A stretch of DNA of 64,000 nt from Halieaceae bacterium UBA4452 (GCA_002389505.1 DGPA01000021.1:53150-117149); one strand, 5' to 3'. Positions 34,415 through 43,929 are shown, counted from the first letter of the stretch. A program made the numbers and translations. The notes: generated by a model not told the origin, from the sequence alone.

Positions 34415-35405
34415 GCTTGCAGTGATCGGGGGCGGTAGCTGGGGAACCAGCGTAGCCTCACTCATGAGTAGAAATGCCGACGTCATTCTGTGGGCTCGCA
34501 GCAGCGAGACGGTGACCGAAATCAACCAATCACAACGTAACTCCCGTTATCTCGCTGATCTGGCGCTACACCCCAATCTGAAGGCCACCACTGATCTGGG
34601 GCAGGCGGTGAAAGGTGCCGATGCGGTTATTATGGGCGTACCGTCAAATAGCTTCAGAGAGGTACTAATAAACGTAGTTGGTGACCTCAAGCCCGATGCT
34701 CCAGTGATTAGTCTTACCAAAGGACTAGAGCGTGGGTCGCGGCTTCGCATGACACAAATATGTCGGGAACTCGCCCCCCATCATGCCGCCGGCGTGCTAA
34801 CAGGTCCGAATCTGGCGAGAGAAATTATGGCTGGGCAAGCTGCAGCCAGCGTACTGGCTCTCGATGATCCCGCCGCCAGTGAGTGGCTACAACCGCTGAT
34901 GAACGTTGGACTATTTCGCGTCTATACCAACCCTGACACCATAGGCTGCGAACTAGCAGGCGTCTTCAAGAATATTATTGCCATTGCCGTGGGCATGGGG
35001 GATGGATTTGGCGCGGGCGATAATACCAGAGCGGCGCTCATTACCCGTGGTTTAGCAGAAATGACACGTTTGGGGACGGCCCTTGGTGGGCGGGCGGAAA
35101 CGTTCGCGGGACTGGCTGGTATGGGCGATATGATTGCCACTTGCACTAGTCATTACAGCAGAAATCGGCACGTGGGCATGGAGTTGGCGAAGGGGCGTCG
35201 TATTGATGACATCATTGAAACTATGCACATGGTCGCCGAAGGGGTTAAAAGCGCTCCCACGATTATGGAGCTGGCCAAGGAGCATAATCTGAGCATGCCC
35301 ATTACCCAAGACGTGTACAAAGTCATCACCGGTAAATCCAACGCTCGAGGCGTCTATCGTGGACTGCTAAGAACGTCGGCGGGAGCTGAGTCTGATCCGG
35401 GTTGA
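34401..35405 (+). CDS. gpsA: NAD(P)-dependent glycerol-3-phosphate dehydrogenase
   Basis: A 334-residue cytoplasmic enzyme that reduces dihydroxyacetone phosphate to sn-glycerol-3-phosphate. The dinucleotide motif VIGGGSWGTSVA starts at residue 8, GPNLAREI and FKNIIAIAVGMGDGFGAGDNTRAALITRGL (with the catalytic lysine in FKN) are intact. The start is a GTG lying 14 bases inside the end of plsB, so translation is coupled. Its product is the acceptor used by PlsB, which explains the operon. Confidence 0.95.
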   Translation: MPTCRLAVIGGGSWGTSVASLMSRNADVILWARSSETVTEINQSQRNSRYLADLALHPNLKATTDLGQAVKGADAVIMGVPSNSFREVLINVVGDLKPDAPVISLTKGLERGSRLRMTQICRELAPHHAAGVLTGPNLAREIMAGQAAASVLALDDPAASEWLQPLMNVGLFRVYTNPDTIGCELAGVFKNIIAIAVGMGDGFGAGDNTRAALITRGLAEMTRLGTALGGRAETFAGLAGMGDMIATCTSHYSRNRHVGMELAKGRRIDDIIETMHMVAEGVKSAPTIMELAKEHNLSMPITQDVYKVITGKSNARGVYRGLLRTSAGAESDPG

Positions 35406-35466
35406 TAGCGCCCAGAGCCCGCTGTTTATCCTATATTTGCCCTTATTAATGCAGAGGAAACGAAAT

Positions 35467-36291
35467 ATGGCCCACCTTATAATCCGCACCATAGCTCTGC
35501 TGGTCATTGCTGGGAGTCTGTCATCCTGCACGACCAGTCCCACCGGTCGCAGTCAGTTGCTACTGATATCACCCCAGTCGGCCATTATTGAGTCGGAGAC
35601 CGCGTATCTGAGTACGGTGAAGGCGTTAGATGAGGATAATCAGCTAGTCACCGATCCAGCGTTAAAGGCCCGGGTGGCAACGATTACTGGACGCTTGGTG
35701 ACCGTTGCAGAACAGACATTTCCAGCTAGCCATCGCTGGAAATGGAGTGTCGCCATTGTCGGTGATCCTGAAACGGTCAACGCATGGTGCATGGCCGGCG
35801 GACGCATGGCGGTCTATACCGGTTTGTTTGAGCAGTTGGCACTAACGGATGACGAGTTTGCTCAGATTATGGGCCATGAAATATCTCACGCTTTAGCCAA
35901 TCATACCGCCGAGCGCATGTCTCGAGCCATGGCGACGTCTTTAGGCATCGTCGCTGTAGCCGCCGCGGCTGATAACAATCGTTTTGCCGTACAGGGAGCC
36001 GCATTGGCAGCCACGCTGGCGTTGGAGCTACCCAACAGTCGGGTCGCAGAAGCGGAGGCGGACGAAATAGGCATGGAACTGGCTACTCGAGCAGGCTATG
36101 ACCCCGAAGCCGCGGTGACGTTATGGCAGAAAATGGGTGATTTAAGCGACGATCGTCCCCCGGAATTCCTAAGTACCCACCCGGCACCTGAAAATAGACA
36201 GGCAGCGCTCAACAGTATGATTAAGCGCATGAATACACTGAATCCCCGGCGCCAAAAAGCCCCTATTACTGACATCACCATCGTCGACTGA
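35467..36291 (+). CDS. M48 family metalloprotease, lipoprotein
   Basis: A 274-residue protein with a lipoprotein signal (SLSSC) and a zinc metalloprotease domain: HEISH at residues 137-141 and the third ligand region AEAEADEIGMELATRAGYDP. This matches the LoiP/YcaL-like, single-domain M48 group that works on periplasmic or outer-membrane proteins. I chose ATG at 35467, with AGAGGA 9 bases upstream and directly before the signal peptide. It follows gpsA by 61 bases and ends at a hairpin. Likely role: envelope protein quality control. Confidence 0.88.
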   Translation: MAHLIIRTIALLVIAGSLSSCTTSPTGRSQLLLISPQSAIIESETAYLSTVKALDEDNQLVTDPALKARVATITGRLVTVAEQTFPASHRWKWSVAIVGDPETVNAWCMAGGRMAVYTGLFEQLALTDDEFAQIMGHEISHALANHTAERMSRAMATSLGIVAVAAAADNNRFAVQGAALAATLALELPNSRVAEAEADEIGMELATRAGYDPEAAVTLWQKMGDLSDDRPPEFLSTHPAPENRQAALNSMIKRMNTLNPRRQKAPITDITIVD

Positions 36292-36300
36292 CGATGGTGA
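36275..36300. terminator. long hairpin at the end of the M48 gene
   Basis: TCACCATCGTC and GACGATGGTGA form an 11-base perfect stem around a 4-base loop. It includes the M48 stop codon and lies in the 24-base gap before the convergent BCCT gene. There is no T run on either side, so it may act as a two-way or Rho-assisted terminator, or as an mRNA-stabilising structure. Confidence 0.55.
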
Positions 36301-36315
36301 CAGGCCAGCGCCCGG

Positions 36316-38289
36316 TTAACGCACCGTGTGCAAGAAATGCAGGTGGTTTTCGTACTGGTTGAGAATATCAACGACCACCTGCTCCTGAGTCCAGCCCATA
36401 ATGTCGTAGTCTTGACCGCCCTCGAGCAAGTGTACCTCGGCACGAAAAAACAACTCCCCCACCTGCATGTCGTCCATGGGCTTGTTAGCCAGTGATTGAT
36501 CAGGCATCGGATGGCTTCTCGATTTCACTTCATAGATAAAATCTGTTTCGCCACCGTGAAATACTTCTAGTCGGAGCACGCCATGCTCACCTAACGCATC
36601 ACTGACCTTCGTCTGAACACCATGCTGATTCACTTCTTCGGCGAAACTGTGCATGGCTTTGAGGACGATATCGCGCTGAAATACTTGCACTGAAGAGTTA
36701 CCCGGATATTCCAACAAATTACTCAACCGGTAACGCCAGTTCGACGCCTCTGTTTCGGCCGGCGGATGCACACCGATACTGCCACGCTTGGCACTATCGA
36801 TAACGAGCGCGCGCCAAAAACCCCACAGTGCACCCAGCATGGCAAAAGAAAATGGCAGGGCACTGGCAATGGCTACGGTTTGCATGGCACTCAATCCTCC
36901 GGCGAGCAGCAATACCGACGAAATCGCAGCAATGACAGCGGTCCATAAGATACGCTGGGTAACGGGGGTATTATCCTCACCACCCGCACTCAACATATTG
37001 AGTACCATAGCGCCGCTGTCAGCGGAGGTCACAAAGAAGACCACAATCATCAGCAAGCAAACCAGCGATAAAAACTGAGTCCCGGGTAAATAATCTAGGA
37101 ACCTGAACAAGGCGACGGCTTGATCACCTTGTACCGCATCACCCAGTTCGGTGAAGCCCTGGTTACTGATGAGGTCAATGGCTGAACCACCAAAAACACC
37201 CATCCACAGCACGATAAACAGGGTGGGTACAATAGTCACCCCCAACACAAACTCTCGAATCGTTCGACCTCGGGAAATGCGTGCAATAAATATACCCACA
37301 AACGGTGCCCAGCTAATCCACCAGCCCCAATAGAGAATAGTCCAGCCACCGAGCCAATCGGTGGGGTGGTAAACATAGAGATTGAAGGTTTTGGGAATGA
37401 TGTCGGCAACATAGGTGCCAAAGGTTTGTACGGTTCCCGAGAGTAATAAGATGGTCGGTCCGGCTGACAGAACGCCTATGAGCAAGAAAATGGCCAAAAT
37501 AATATTCAGCTCAGACAGTCGTTTAATGCCGTTATCTAAACCTAAGACTACTGATACCCCAGCGACTAACATCGTGCACGATATGAGACCGACTTGTACC
37601 ATTTCATTCACTGGGACATCAAAGAGGTAGTTGAGGCCGGCGTTAATTTGCAGCACACCATAGCCAAGGCTTGCAGAAATGCCACAGGTCGTGCAAACAA
37701 TGGCAAAAACGTCAACCGTCGCGCCAATGGGTCCATAGATGCGCTCACCAATTAACGGGTAAAAAGCCGAACGCAAGGTGAGGGGGAGGGAGTGCCGGTA
37801 GGCAAAATAGGCCAATACCAAGGCGACCGCTGCGTAAATAGCCCATGCGTGTAGGCCCCAGTGAAAATACGCCAGCTCCATTGCCCTCGATGCAGCTTCG
37901 GCGGTACCCGCCTCGCCTATGGGCGGTGCAAGGTAATGCATCACCGGTTCCGCGACCCCAAAGAACATGAGGCCAATACCCATACCAGCGGCGAACAGCA
38001 TGGCAAACCAGGAGATGAAGCCATAAGCCGGTTGTGAGTGATCGGGCCCGAGCTTGATGTCACCATGACGCGAAAAAGCAAAAATAAAGACAACGATAAG
38101 CAGCGAGGCTACGAACAAGACATAGAACCAGCTGGCATTCCTCACCACGCCTTTTTGAAGCTGTTGCAACAACACATTGGAGGCGTCGGGGAAAAGTCCC
38201 ACCACGAGCACACTCAACAGTAAAATAGCGATGGCTGGAAAAAAGACGGCGGGGTCGATAATCCAACGGGGGGCTTTTTTTGAAGACAT
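36316..38289 (-). CDS. BCCT-family betaine/choline/carnitine transporter (BetT-like)
   Basis: A 657-residue membrane protein with about twelve helices. The BCCT signature is intact: GWWISWAPFVGIFIARISRG, plus the conserved FMFFGVAEP-like LMFFGVAEPVMHYL near the start. A cytoplasmic C-terminal extension of about 140 residues follows the last helix, as in BetT-type carriers where it senses osmolarity. It imports a quaternary amine driven by sodium or protons. It is alone, with a candidate promoter just upstream. No choline oxidation genes are nearby, so the substrate is open. Confidence 0.92.
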   Translation of the reverse strand: MSSKKAPRWIIDPAVFFPAIAILLLSVLVVGLFPDASNVLLQQLQKGVVRNASWFYVLFVASLLIVVFIFAFSRHGDIKLGPDHSQPAYGFISWFAMLFAAGMGIGLMFFGVAEPVMHYLAPPIGEAGTAEAASRAMELAYFHWGLHAWAIYAAVALVLAYFAYRHSLPLTLRSAFYPLIGERIYGPIGATVDVFAIVCTTCGISASLGYGVLQINAGLNYLFDVPVNEMVQVGLISCTMLVAGVSVVLGLDNGIKRLSELNIILAIFLLIGVLSAGPTILLLSGTVQTFGTYVADIIPKTFNLYVYHPTDWLGGWTILYWGWWISWAPFVGIFIARISRGRTIREFVLGVTIVPTLFIVLWMGVFGGSAIDLISNQGFTELGDAVQGDQAVALFRFLDYLPGTQFLSLVCLLMIVVFFVTSADSGAMVLNMLSAGGEDNTPVTQRILWTAVIAAISSVLLLAGGLSAMQTVAIASALPFSFAMLGALWGFWRALVIDSAKRGSIGVHPPAETEASNWRYRLSNLLEYPGNSSVQVFQRDIVLKAMHSFAEEVNQHGVQTKVSDALGEHGVLRLEVFHGGETDFIYEVKSRSHPMPDQSLANKPMDDMQVGELFFRAEVHLLEGGQDYDIMGWTQEQVVVDILNQYENHLHFLHTVR

Positions 38290-38316
38290 AGACGCTCTGC
38301 TTGCGGGGTTTACGAC

Positions 38317-38346
38317 ACTATAACAAACCCGTTAATGCATTATCGA
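38317..38346 (-). promoter_or_regulatory. candidate sigma-70-like promoter of the BCCT gene
   Basis: Minus strand: TCGATA, an 18-base spacer, then TATAGT (5/6 to the -10 consensus), 27 bases from the ATG. The rest of the 232-base gap between the transporter and mmsB shows no gene I can support. Confidence 0.4.
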
Positions 38347-38521
38347 CCTAGTATGAGTATGGTTGAAAACTGTTTAACTGCTAAGCCGTGATGTCTCACC
38401 CGCGAATACCCGATTAAACAACCAGCACGCGAGGGCATGACTTGACGTTGACATGAACGGTGGCTAGCGTTGATTGAATTCCGACCATGTATCCTCGCTC
38501 TTGAACGGGCGCTGGCACCGA

Positions 38522-39418
38522 TTACCGCACCTTAATACGTTCAACGATTGAGCTGAAATCCCGTGCACCATTGCCATCACTCTGATGGGCGCTGTAGAGC
38601 GCTAAGGCGAGCTGCCCCAGTTGATTATTCACGCCACTGCTCTGCGCCACTTGCCCCGCCAGCCCCAAGTCCTTGACCATTAAATCGACCATAAAGCCGG
38701 GCTGATAGTCGTTACTGGATGGCACATTGGGCATGACCTCAGGCCAGGGGTTATAAACCTGTAGTGACCAGTTATTTCCCGAGCTCGCCTTCATAATCTC
38801 AGACAGCACCGCGGGGTCTAAGCCTTTGGCAACACCCATCGACAACGCTTCACAACTGCCTATCATGTGCACCGCGAGCAACATATTGTTAACGGCCTTG
38901 GCCACTTGCCCGGCTCCAGCAGGCCCCGCGTGAAAGATTTTTTCTGCATTACCCATGCCTTCAAGTATCGGCTTAGCCCGCAGGAAAGCATCTTCACTGC
39001 CCCCACACATAAAAGCGAGTGTGCCGGCGGCGGCCGCAGCCACACCTCCCGAAACGGGGGTATCCATGAAAGCGATGCCCGCCTCAGTGGCCGCAAGGCC
39101 CACCTGCTGCGCCGTTTCACTATCGATGGTACTGGCATCCAATGCCAATGCACCTTTGGCCATATTTGCCAGTAGCCCGTCCTCGCCCATATAGACCTGT
39201 GCTACATGCTTACCCGCGGGCAGCATGGTAATCACCGCGTCGGCACCTTGCGCCGCAGCGAGTGCAGAGCTTGCCGATTGGGCTCCCGCGGCGGTGAGAT
39301 CTGCCATAGCCGGCGCCGATAAATCAAACACGGTGACCGAATGCCCGGCGGTAATGAGATTGCGGGCCATAGGTCCACCCATATTCCCTAGGCCAACAAA
39401 AGCAATACGTGGCATCAC
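38522..39418 (-). CDS. mmsB: 3-hydroxyisobutyrate dehydrogenase
   Basis: A 298-residue NAD-dependent dehydrogenase of the beta-hydroxyacid family. FVGLGNMGGPMARNL is the dinucleotide motif, DTPVSGGVAAAAAGTL the substrate-binding block, and GQVAKAVNN holds the catalytic Lys174 and Asn178. It oxidises 3-hydroxyisobutyrate to methylmalonate semialdehyde in valine breakdown. It is the last gene of the operon and overlaps the 3-hydroxyisobutyryl-CoA hydrolase gene by 4 bases, the usual pairing. Confidence 0.92.
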   Translation of the reverse strand: MMPRIAFVGLGNMGGPMARNLITAGHSVTVFDLSAPAMADLTAAGAQSASSALAAAQGADAVITMLPAGKHVAQVYMGEDGLLANMAKGALALDASTIDSETAQQVGLAATEAGIAFMDTPVSGGVAAAAAGTLAFMCGGSEDAFLRAKPILEGMGNAEKIFHAGPAGAGQVAKAVNNMLLAVHMIGSCEALSMGVAKGLDPAVLSEIMKASSGNNWSLQVYNPWPEVMPNVPSSNDYQPGFMVDLMVKDLGLAGQVAQSSGVNNQLGQLALALYSAHQSDGNGARDFSSIVERIKVR

Positions 39419-40539
39419 ACTGACTCCGGTAGATTCAACACAGCAGCCTCGGTGGGCTCCTCAAAAAATTGCGCCAGCAGCGACTCAGGAACCGCGCGCA
39501 CGTCAGGAAAAGCCCACCGTGGGTTACGGTCTTTATCGACCAACAAGGCGCGCACGCCTTCCGCGAATTCGGGGTAACGTAAAATATTAGTCCCCAGACG
39601 CAGCTCACTCTGAAATACCTGTTCGAGACTCGCGTTTTTGGTGTCATTGAGCTGTTGGAAAATCCAACACGCTGCCAGACTCGAGCCATGTAGAAGGCCC
39701 GCCTTAGCTTTCGCTAACCAGGCATTATCCCCTTCATACGCCGCCACGCGATCAACAATAATAGCTAGGTCATCACCCGCCATTAACGTATTAATGGTCG
39801 CCAGTGCAGGCTCCACTTGTGCAGGGGGCTGCTCCATGCTGGCGGGTATGGCCGCAAGGCACTGGTTGACTAACTCATGATTATCCGCACCGTCATTGCG
39901 CCAGTTCTGCCGGGCCAAACTCGCCAGCACAGCCTCACGCTGATCATTGCCCAAGAAATGACTACCTAAGCCACAAAACAGCGCATCTGTGGCATTGATA
40001 TTGGCCGCTGTGAGCGCGAGAAAGCGGCCCACATGCCCCGGCATACGGTTGAGGAACCAGCTACCGCCAACATCGGGAAACAGCGCAATCGTCACTTCCG
40101 GCATACCAATGCGCGTACGCTCACTGACCACGCGATGGCTACAGGCGGCAAGGACTCCAAGACCGCCACCCATGACGACGCCGTGACCCCAGCAAATGAT
40201 GGGCTTGGGGTAGGTATGGAGCAAGTAGTTCATTCGGTATTCGCGCGCGAAAAATTTCTCGGCATACTCGCAAGGCCCCCCAGGGGAGGCTAGGGAAGAA
40301 TTGCGTAAGGCTTGAACGTCGCCGCCAGCACAGAACGCCTTTTCACCGGCACCCTCAATAAACACGGCGGCAATACCCTCATCGTCCCGCCAAGCCAACA
40401 GTTGCGCAGCCAACAGGTCGACCATGTCCATGGTCAGAGAATTGAGGGTCTTGGGGGCATCGAGGGTCAGTCGCCCAATTTGCCGGGAGCCCTCACCGAT
40501 GTGTTCTACAGCGACATCAGCGCTCATTGATTCTTCCAC
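39415..40539 (-). CDS. 3-hydroxyisobutyryl-CoA hydrolase (crotonase fold)
   Basis: A 374-residue crotonase-fold enzyme, longer than a hydratase because of the hydrolase C-terminal domain. The oxyanion-hole and active-site blocks are FCAGGDVQALRN, GHGVVMGGGLGVLAAC, and MPEVTIALFPDVGGSWFLNRMPG, which is specific for the HIBCH subgroup. It frees 3-hydroxyisobutyrate from its CoA ester. It overlaps the enoyl-CoA hydratase gene by 16 bases and mmsB by 4. Confidence 0.92.
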   Translation of the reverse strand: MEESMSADVAVEHIGEGSRQIGRLTLDAPKTLNSLTMDMVDLLAAQLLAWRDDEGIAAVFIEGAGEKAFCAGGDVQALRNSSLASPGGPCEYAEKFFAREYRMNYLLHTYPKPIICWGHGVVMGGGLGVLAACSHRVVSERTRIGMPEVTIALFPDVGGSWFLNRMPGHVGRFLALTAANINATDALFCGLGSHFLGNDQREAVLASLARQNWRNDGADNHELVNQCLAAIPASMEQPPAQVEPALATINTLMAGDDLAIIVDRVAAYEGDNAWLAKAKAGLLHGSSLAACWIFQQLNDTKNASLEQVFQSELRLGTNILRYPEFAEGVRALLVDKDRNPRWAFPDVRAVPESLLAQFFEEPTEAAVLNLPESV

Positions 40540-41324
40540 TCAGGCTTACGCTTTTCCAAAAACGCGTTAACCCCTTCCCACTGATCCTCGGTACCAAAGA
40601 GTTGAACAAACTCGTCCCGCTCAGCCGCCAAACCCCCTGCAATAGCAATATCTCGCGCGCTGTGAATCAGTCGCTTACAGGCGGCCACAGCCACCGGACT
40701 TTGTTGCCCAACCTGCATGGCCAGAGCAGTCGCGGCGGCCAGTGCTTCACCGGCGCCCACCACTTCCTCAACAAGGCCTAGTTGCAGGGCTTTCTCGGCG
40801 CTGACGCGCTCACCACACAGGATCATCCGCTTGGCCCAGCCATCGCCGACCAGCTGCGCAAGCCGCTGAGTACCCCCGGCGCAAGGCAGCAAGCCCACTT
40901 TAGCCTCCGGCAACGCCATCTGTGCCTGTGACTCGGCAATACGAATGTCGCAAGCGAGCGCCACTTCTAAACCACCGCCCATGGCAAACCCGTTAATCGC
41001 AGCAATGGACACCCCACGAAAATCGGCGAGGGTTTCAAAGGCCTCCCCAAAGGCATAGGCCATTGAATGAGCCATTGTCTTGGCTGCTGCAGGATCGCTA
41101 TCGGCAAACAGCTTCAAATCGGCACCTGCCGAGAAGAATTTCTCCCCTGCGCCGGTCAGCACTAAGGCATAAATAGTGCGATCAGCATTCAACGCCTCCA
41201 CCACCGCTTTTAACGCCGGCAGGCTGTCGATATCCCAGGTGTTGGCCGCGGGGTTATCAATGGTGACCCGCGCTACGTGGCCGTCAATGGTGACTTTAAC
41301 TTTCTCTGAAGGACTCATACTCAT
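40524..41324 (-). CDS. enoyl-CoA hydratase
   Basis: A 266-residue crotonase. FFSAGADLKLFAD and NGFAMGGGLEVALACDIRIA form the oxyanion hole, and LPEAKVGLLPCAGGTQRL carries one catalytic Glu. In this operon the expected substrate is methacrylyl-CoA, hydrated to 3-hydroxyisobutyryl-CoA. It overlaps the acyl-CoA dehydrogenase gene by 4 bases and the hydrolase gene by 16. The first catalytic Glu position (near RVVE-type motif) should be checked by alignment. Confidence 0.9.
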   Translation of the reverse strand: MSMSPSEKVKVTIDGHVARVTIDNPAANTWDIDSLPALKAVVEALNADRTIYALVLTGAGEKFFSAGADLKLFADSDPAAAKTMAHSMAYAFGEAFETLADFRGVSIAAINGFAMGGGLEVALACDIRIAESQAQMALPEAKVGLLPCAGGTQRLAQLVGDGWAKRMILCGERVSAEKALQLGLVEEVVGAGEALAAATALAMQVGQQSPVAVAACKRLIHSARDIAIAGGLAAERDEFVQLFGTEDQWEGVNAFLEKRKPEWKNQ

Positions 41325-42481
41325 TTGATCACCTCTAATGCACCGTCCATCAGTAAGCGACGTCCAATAATGACGCGCATAATCTCATTGGTGCCTTCTA
41401 GTATTTGATGCACCCGCGTGTCGCGTACGTAACGCTCCATGGGGTACTCGCGAATATAGCCATAACCACCCAGCAACTGCAGGGCATCGTTACAGACTGT
41501 AAAACCCACGTCCGTGGCAAAGCGCTTAGCCATGGCGCAATAGGTAGTGGCTTGGGGGTCAGCGTTATCTAACTTACTGGCCGCTAAGCGAATCATCTGT
41601 CGGGCTGCGACCAACTCGGTTGCCATGTCGGCCAGCTTAAATTGGGTGTTTTGAAAGTCGGCAATGGCCTTACCGAACTGCTTGCGTTCTTGCACATAAG
41701 CCGCGGCATCTTCCATGGCCTGCTGAGCCGTCCCCACCGAGCAGGTCGCAATATTAATACGGCCCCCGTCGAGACCCTCCATCGCAATGGCAAATCCCTG
41801 TCCCTCCTCCCCCAAGCGATGGGTCACCGGAACACGCACATTATCGAATGTCACCATTCGAGTGGGTTGCGCATTCCAACCCATTTTGTGCTCTTTCTTG
41901 CCGTAACCGACCCCTTCACTGTCCGCGGGTATCAGCAGTGCGCTGATCCCGCCGGGACCATCGGCACCGGTGCGAGTCATGACTACCAAGACATCAGTTT
42001 CGCCCGCGCCAGAGATAAACACCTTACTGCCATTGACCACATAGTGATCACCCTCAAGCGCCGCGCGGGTGCGCAGAGAGCCTGCGTCCGAACCAGCACC
42101 GGGCTCGGTCAGGCAATAAGACGCTAGAGCCTCACCGGTGACCAGCGTTGGACACCACCTATCAATAGCGACGCTTTGACCGTATTTACCGATCATACTG
42201 GTGGCCATATTATGAATAGTGAGAAATGCCGCGGTGGTTGTGCAGCCCCGAGATAGCTCCTCGACAATTAAACTCGCATCAAGTCGTGACATGCCCAAGC
42301 CGCCGGCGTCCTCGGGGGTATACATACCCATGAACCCCAGGGCTCCCGCGGATTTTAGCGCGTCCTTTGCGAACACCGAGCCTTCATCCCACGCCGCCGC
42401 ATGCGGGGCAAGTTCGCCCACCGCAAAGTGTCGGGCGCTGTTCACATACGCGCGTTGTTCATCCGATAACTCAAAATCCAT
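41321..42481 (-). CDS. acyl-CoA dehydrogenase, probably isobutyryl-CoA specific
   Basis: A 386-residue flavoprotein with the ACAD signature blocks YCLTEPGAGSDAGSLRT, GGYGYIREYPMERYVRDTRVHQILEGTNEI; the catalytic Glu lies in LEGTNEI. It removes hydrogen at C2-C3 and passes electrons to ETF. The operon (hydratase, hydrolase, MmsB) points to isobutyryl-CoA as substrate, as in ACAD8. It lies 44 bases after the acylating aldehyde dehydrogenase. Confidence 0.9.
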   Translation of the reverse strand: MDFELSDEQRAYVNSARHFAVGELAPHAAAWDEGSVFAKDALKSAGALGFMGMYTPEDAGGLGMSRLDASLIVEELSRGCTTTAAFLTIHNMATSMIGKYGQSVAIDRWCPTLVTGEALASYCLTEPGAGSDAGSLRTRAALEGDHYVVNGSKVFISGAGETDVLVVMTRTGADGPGGISALLIPADSEGVGYGKKEHKMGWNAQPTRMVTFDNVRVPVTHRLGEEGQGFAIAMEGLDGGRINIATCSVGTAQQAMEDAAAYVQERKQFGKAIADFQNTQFKLADMATELVAARQMIRLAASKLDNADPQATTYCAMAKRFATDVGFTVCNDALQLLGGYGYIREYPMERYVRDTRVHQILEGTNEIMRVIIGRRLLMDGALEVIK

Positions 42482-42525
42482 CGATAGCGTTCCCTTCGCC
42501 CGGCTCTCCAGCCAGTCGCAGCAGC

Positions 42526-43929
42526 CTAAAACGACTCATTAAACTTGGCCATCACTCCGCCAAAGAGTTCTTCGTCAGAAGGCAGTATTTTCGTTGTCGC
42601 TAACGGCTTAGATACCCAGGTCTCATTGATTAAATCGCGCCAGGTAATATTGTTGTTCGTCGAGTTACCACCCCACGATCCGCAACCCAACGAAAAAGTT
42701 TGTCGCATGCCATTCCACAGATTACCGCTGTTAGAGGCGGACTGTGGCTGATTAACCATGATGCGAGACGTCCGCGTTTGATCAGCGAAGCGCATAATAT
42801 TGTCATCGGAATACGAGTAAATACCGCAGGAATGCCCCTCTCCTTGATAAGCCTGAATAGCATTGGTGAGCTCAATTGCATGGTCAATGTCTTGGACTTT
42901 ATACAGCGCCATAGTGACTGACAGCTTCTCCCCCGAGAACGGATAATCGGGACCTGTACCGGTCTCAGGTATCATCAAAAACTCTCGCCCCTCGGGTAAA
43001 TCAATCCCTGCCATCCCCGCTATTTTATACACCGGTTGGGCAACGATGGCCGTATTCAAGTGACCATCATGCCAAAGAGTCGCTTCAAGTTTGGCTTTCT
43101 CACCTTCATTGAGCAGATAGCCACCCTCGGCTTTGAGCTTGGTCACCATGTCGTCATAAATCGATGCGAACAACAGCACTGCGTTATCTGAAGAACAGGA
43201 AGCCGCTAAATCCAGGGTTTTTGACAACCGTATTTTTTCTGCCGCTTCGTCAAGATTAGCCGTGTCGTCAACGGTAATGCAGGCATTACCGACACCCACC
43301 CCCAGTGCAGGGGTACCACTTGAATAGGCCGCACGCACCATTGGCCCGCCACCGGTTGCCAAAATGCGGTCGCATTGGGCCATCAGCTCGTTGGTGAGTT
43401 CAAGGGACGGAACCTCAATATATAGGACTAGATCGGCAGGGGCGCCACAGAGCTCAAGGGCCTCACGCATATAATCGCAGATCCGTTTATTCGTCAGCTT
43501 GGCCCGGGGGTGTGGCGCAACGATAATAGAATTTCGGCCTTTCACCGCAGCGATTCCTTTAATCACCGGCGTCGCCTCAGGATTAGTTGACGGTGACAGC
43601 GCGCCAATGACCCCCACTGGCTTGGCAATCTTGATGATATTTCGCTCGGGTAACTCTTCAATCACACCAACCGACTTGTCGTCAATGATATCCATAAGAG
43701 TGGCGCGGGTCTTGCGGTAAATCTTGAGATACTTGCCCTCGTAATTACCTAACTGGGTTTCGTCAATGGTTAGCTGCGCGAGCTCCTCGGCCCGATCTTC
43801 CCGAGCGACTGAATAAACCATCGCAGTAATCAGCTCGTTGACTTGCTCCTGGGTGTAGTGGGCAATCTGCGCCTGCGCCTTGCGTGACCGTGCGACTAGC
43901 GTAGCGATTTCCGCTGTTGGATCGGACAT
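42526..43929 (-). CDS. CoA-acylating aldehyde dehydrogenase (EutE/SauS-like)
   Basis: A 467-residue aldehyde dehydrogenase of the acylating branch, which makes an acyl-CoA from an aldehyde, CoA and NAD. The catalytic cysteine is Cys245 in LDLAASCSSDNA, and the C-terminal CGSWGGNSTNNNITWRDLIN block is typical of the EutE, AdhE and sulfoacetaldehyde dehydrogenase (SauS) group. It is clearly not methylmalonate-semialdehyde dehydrogenase (MmsA, about 500 residues, another branch), which the valine pathway would need. It heads the valine-type operon, so isobutyraldehyde to isobutyryl-CoA is a possible reaction; sulfoacetaldehyde or acetaldehyde are alternatives. Confidence 0.85.
   Translation of the reverse strand: MSDPTAEIATLVARSRKAQAQIAHYTQEQVNELITAMVYSVAREDRAEELAQLTIDETQLGNYEGKYLKIYRKTRATLMDIIDDKSVGVIEELPERNIIKIAKPVGVIGALSPSTNPEATPVIKGIAAVKGRNSIIVAPHPRAKLTNKRICDYMREALELCGAPADLVLYIEVPSLELTNELMAQCDRILATGGGPMVRAAYSSGTPALGVGVGNACITVDDTANLDEAAEKIRLSKTLDLAASCSSDNAVLLFASIYDDMVTKLKAEGGYLLNEGEKAKLEATLWHDGHLNTAIVAQPVYKIAGMAGIDLPEGREFLMIPETGTGPDYPFSGEKLSVTMALYKVQDIDHAIELTNAIQAYQGEGHSCGIYSYSDDNIMRFADQTRTSRIMVNQPQSASNSGNLWNGMRQTFSLGCGSWGGNSTNNNITWRDLINETWVSKPLATTKILPSDEELFGGVMAKFNESF

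Noticed and set aside
42526..43929. Methylmalonate-semialdehyde dehydrogenase (mmsA)
   Set aside because: The position in a valine operon suggested it, but the catalytic block CSSDNA and the CGSWGGNS C-terminus belong to the CoA-acylating EutE/SauS branch.
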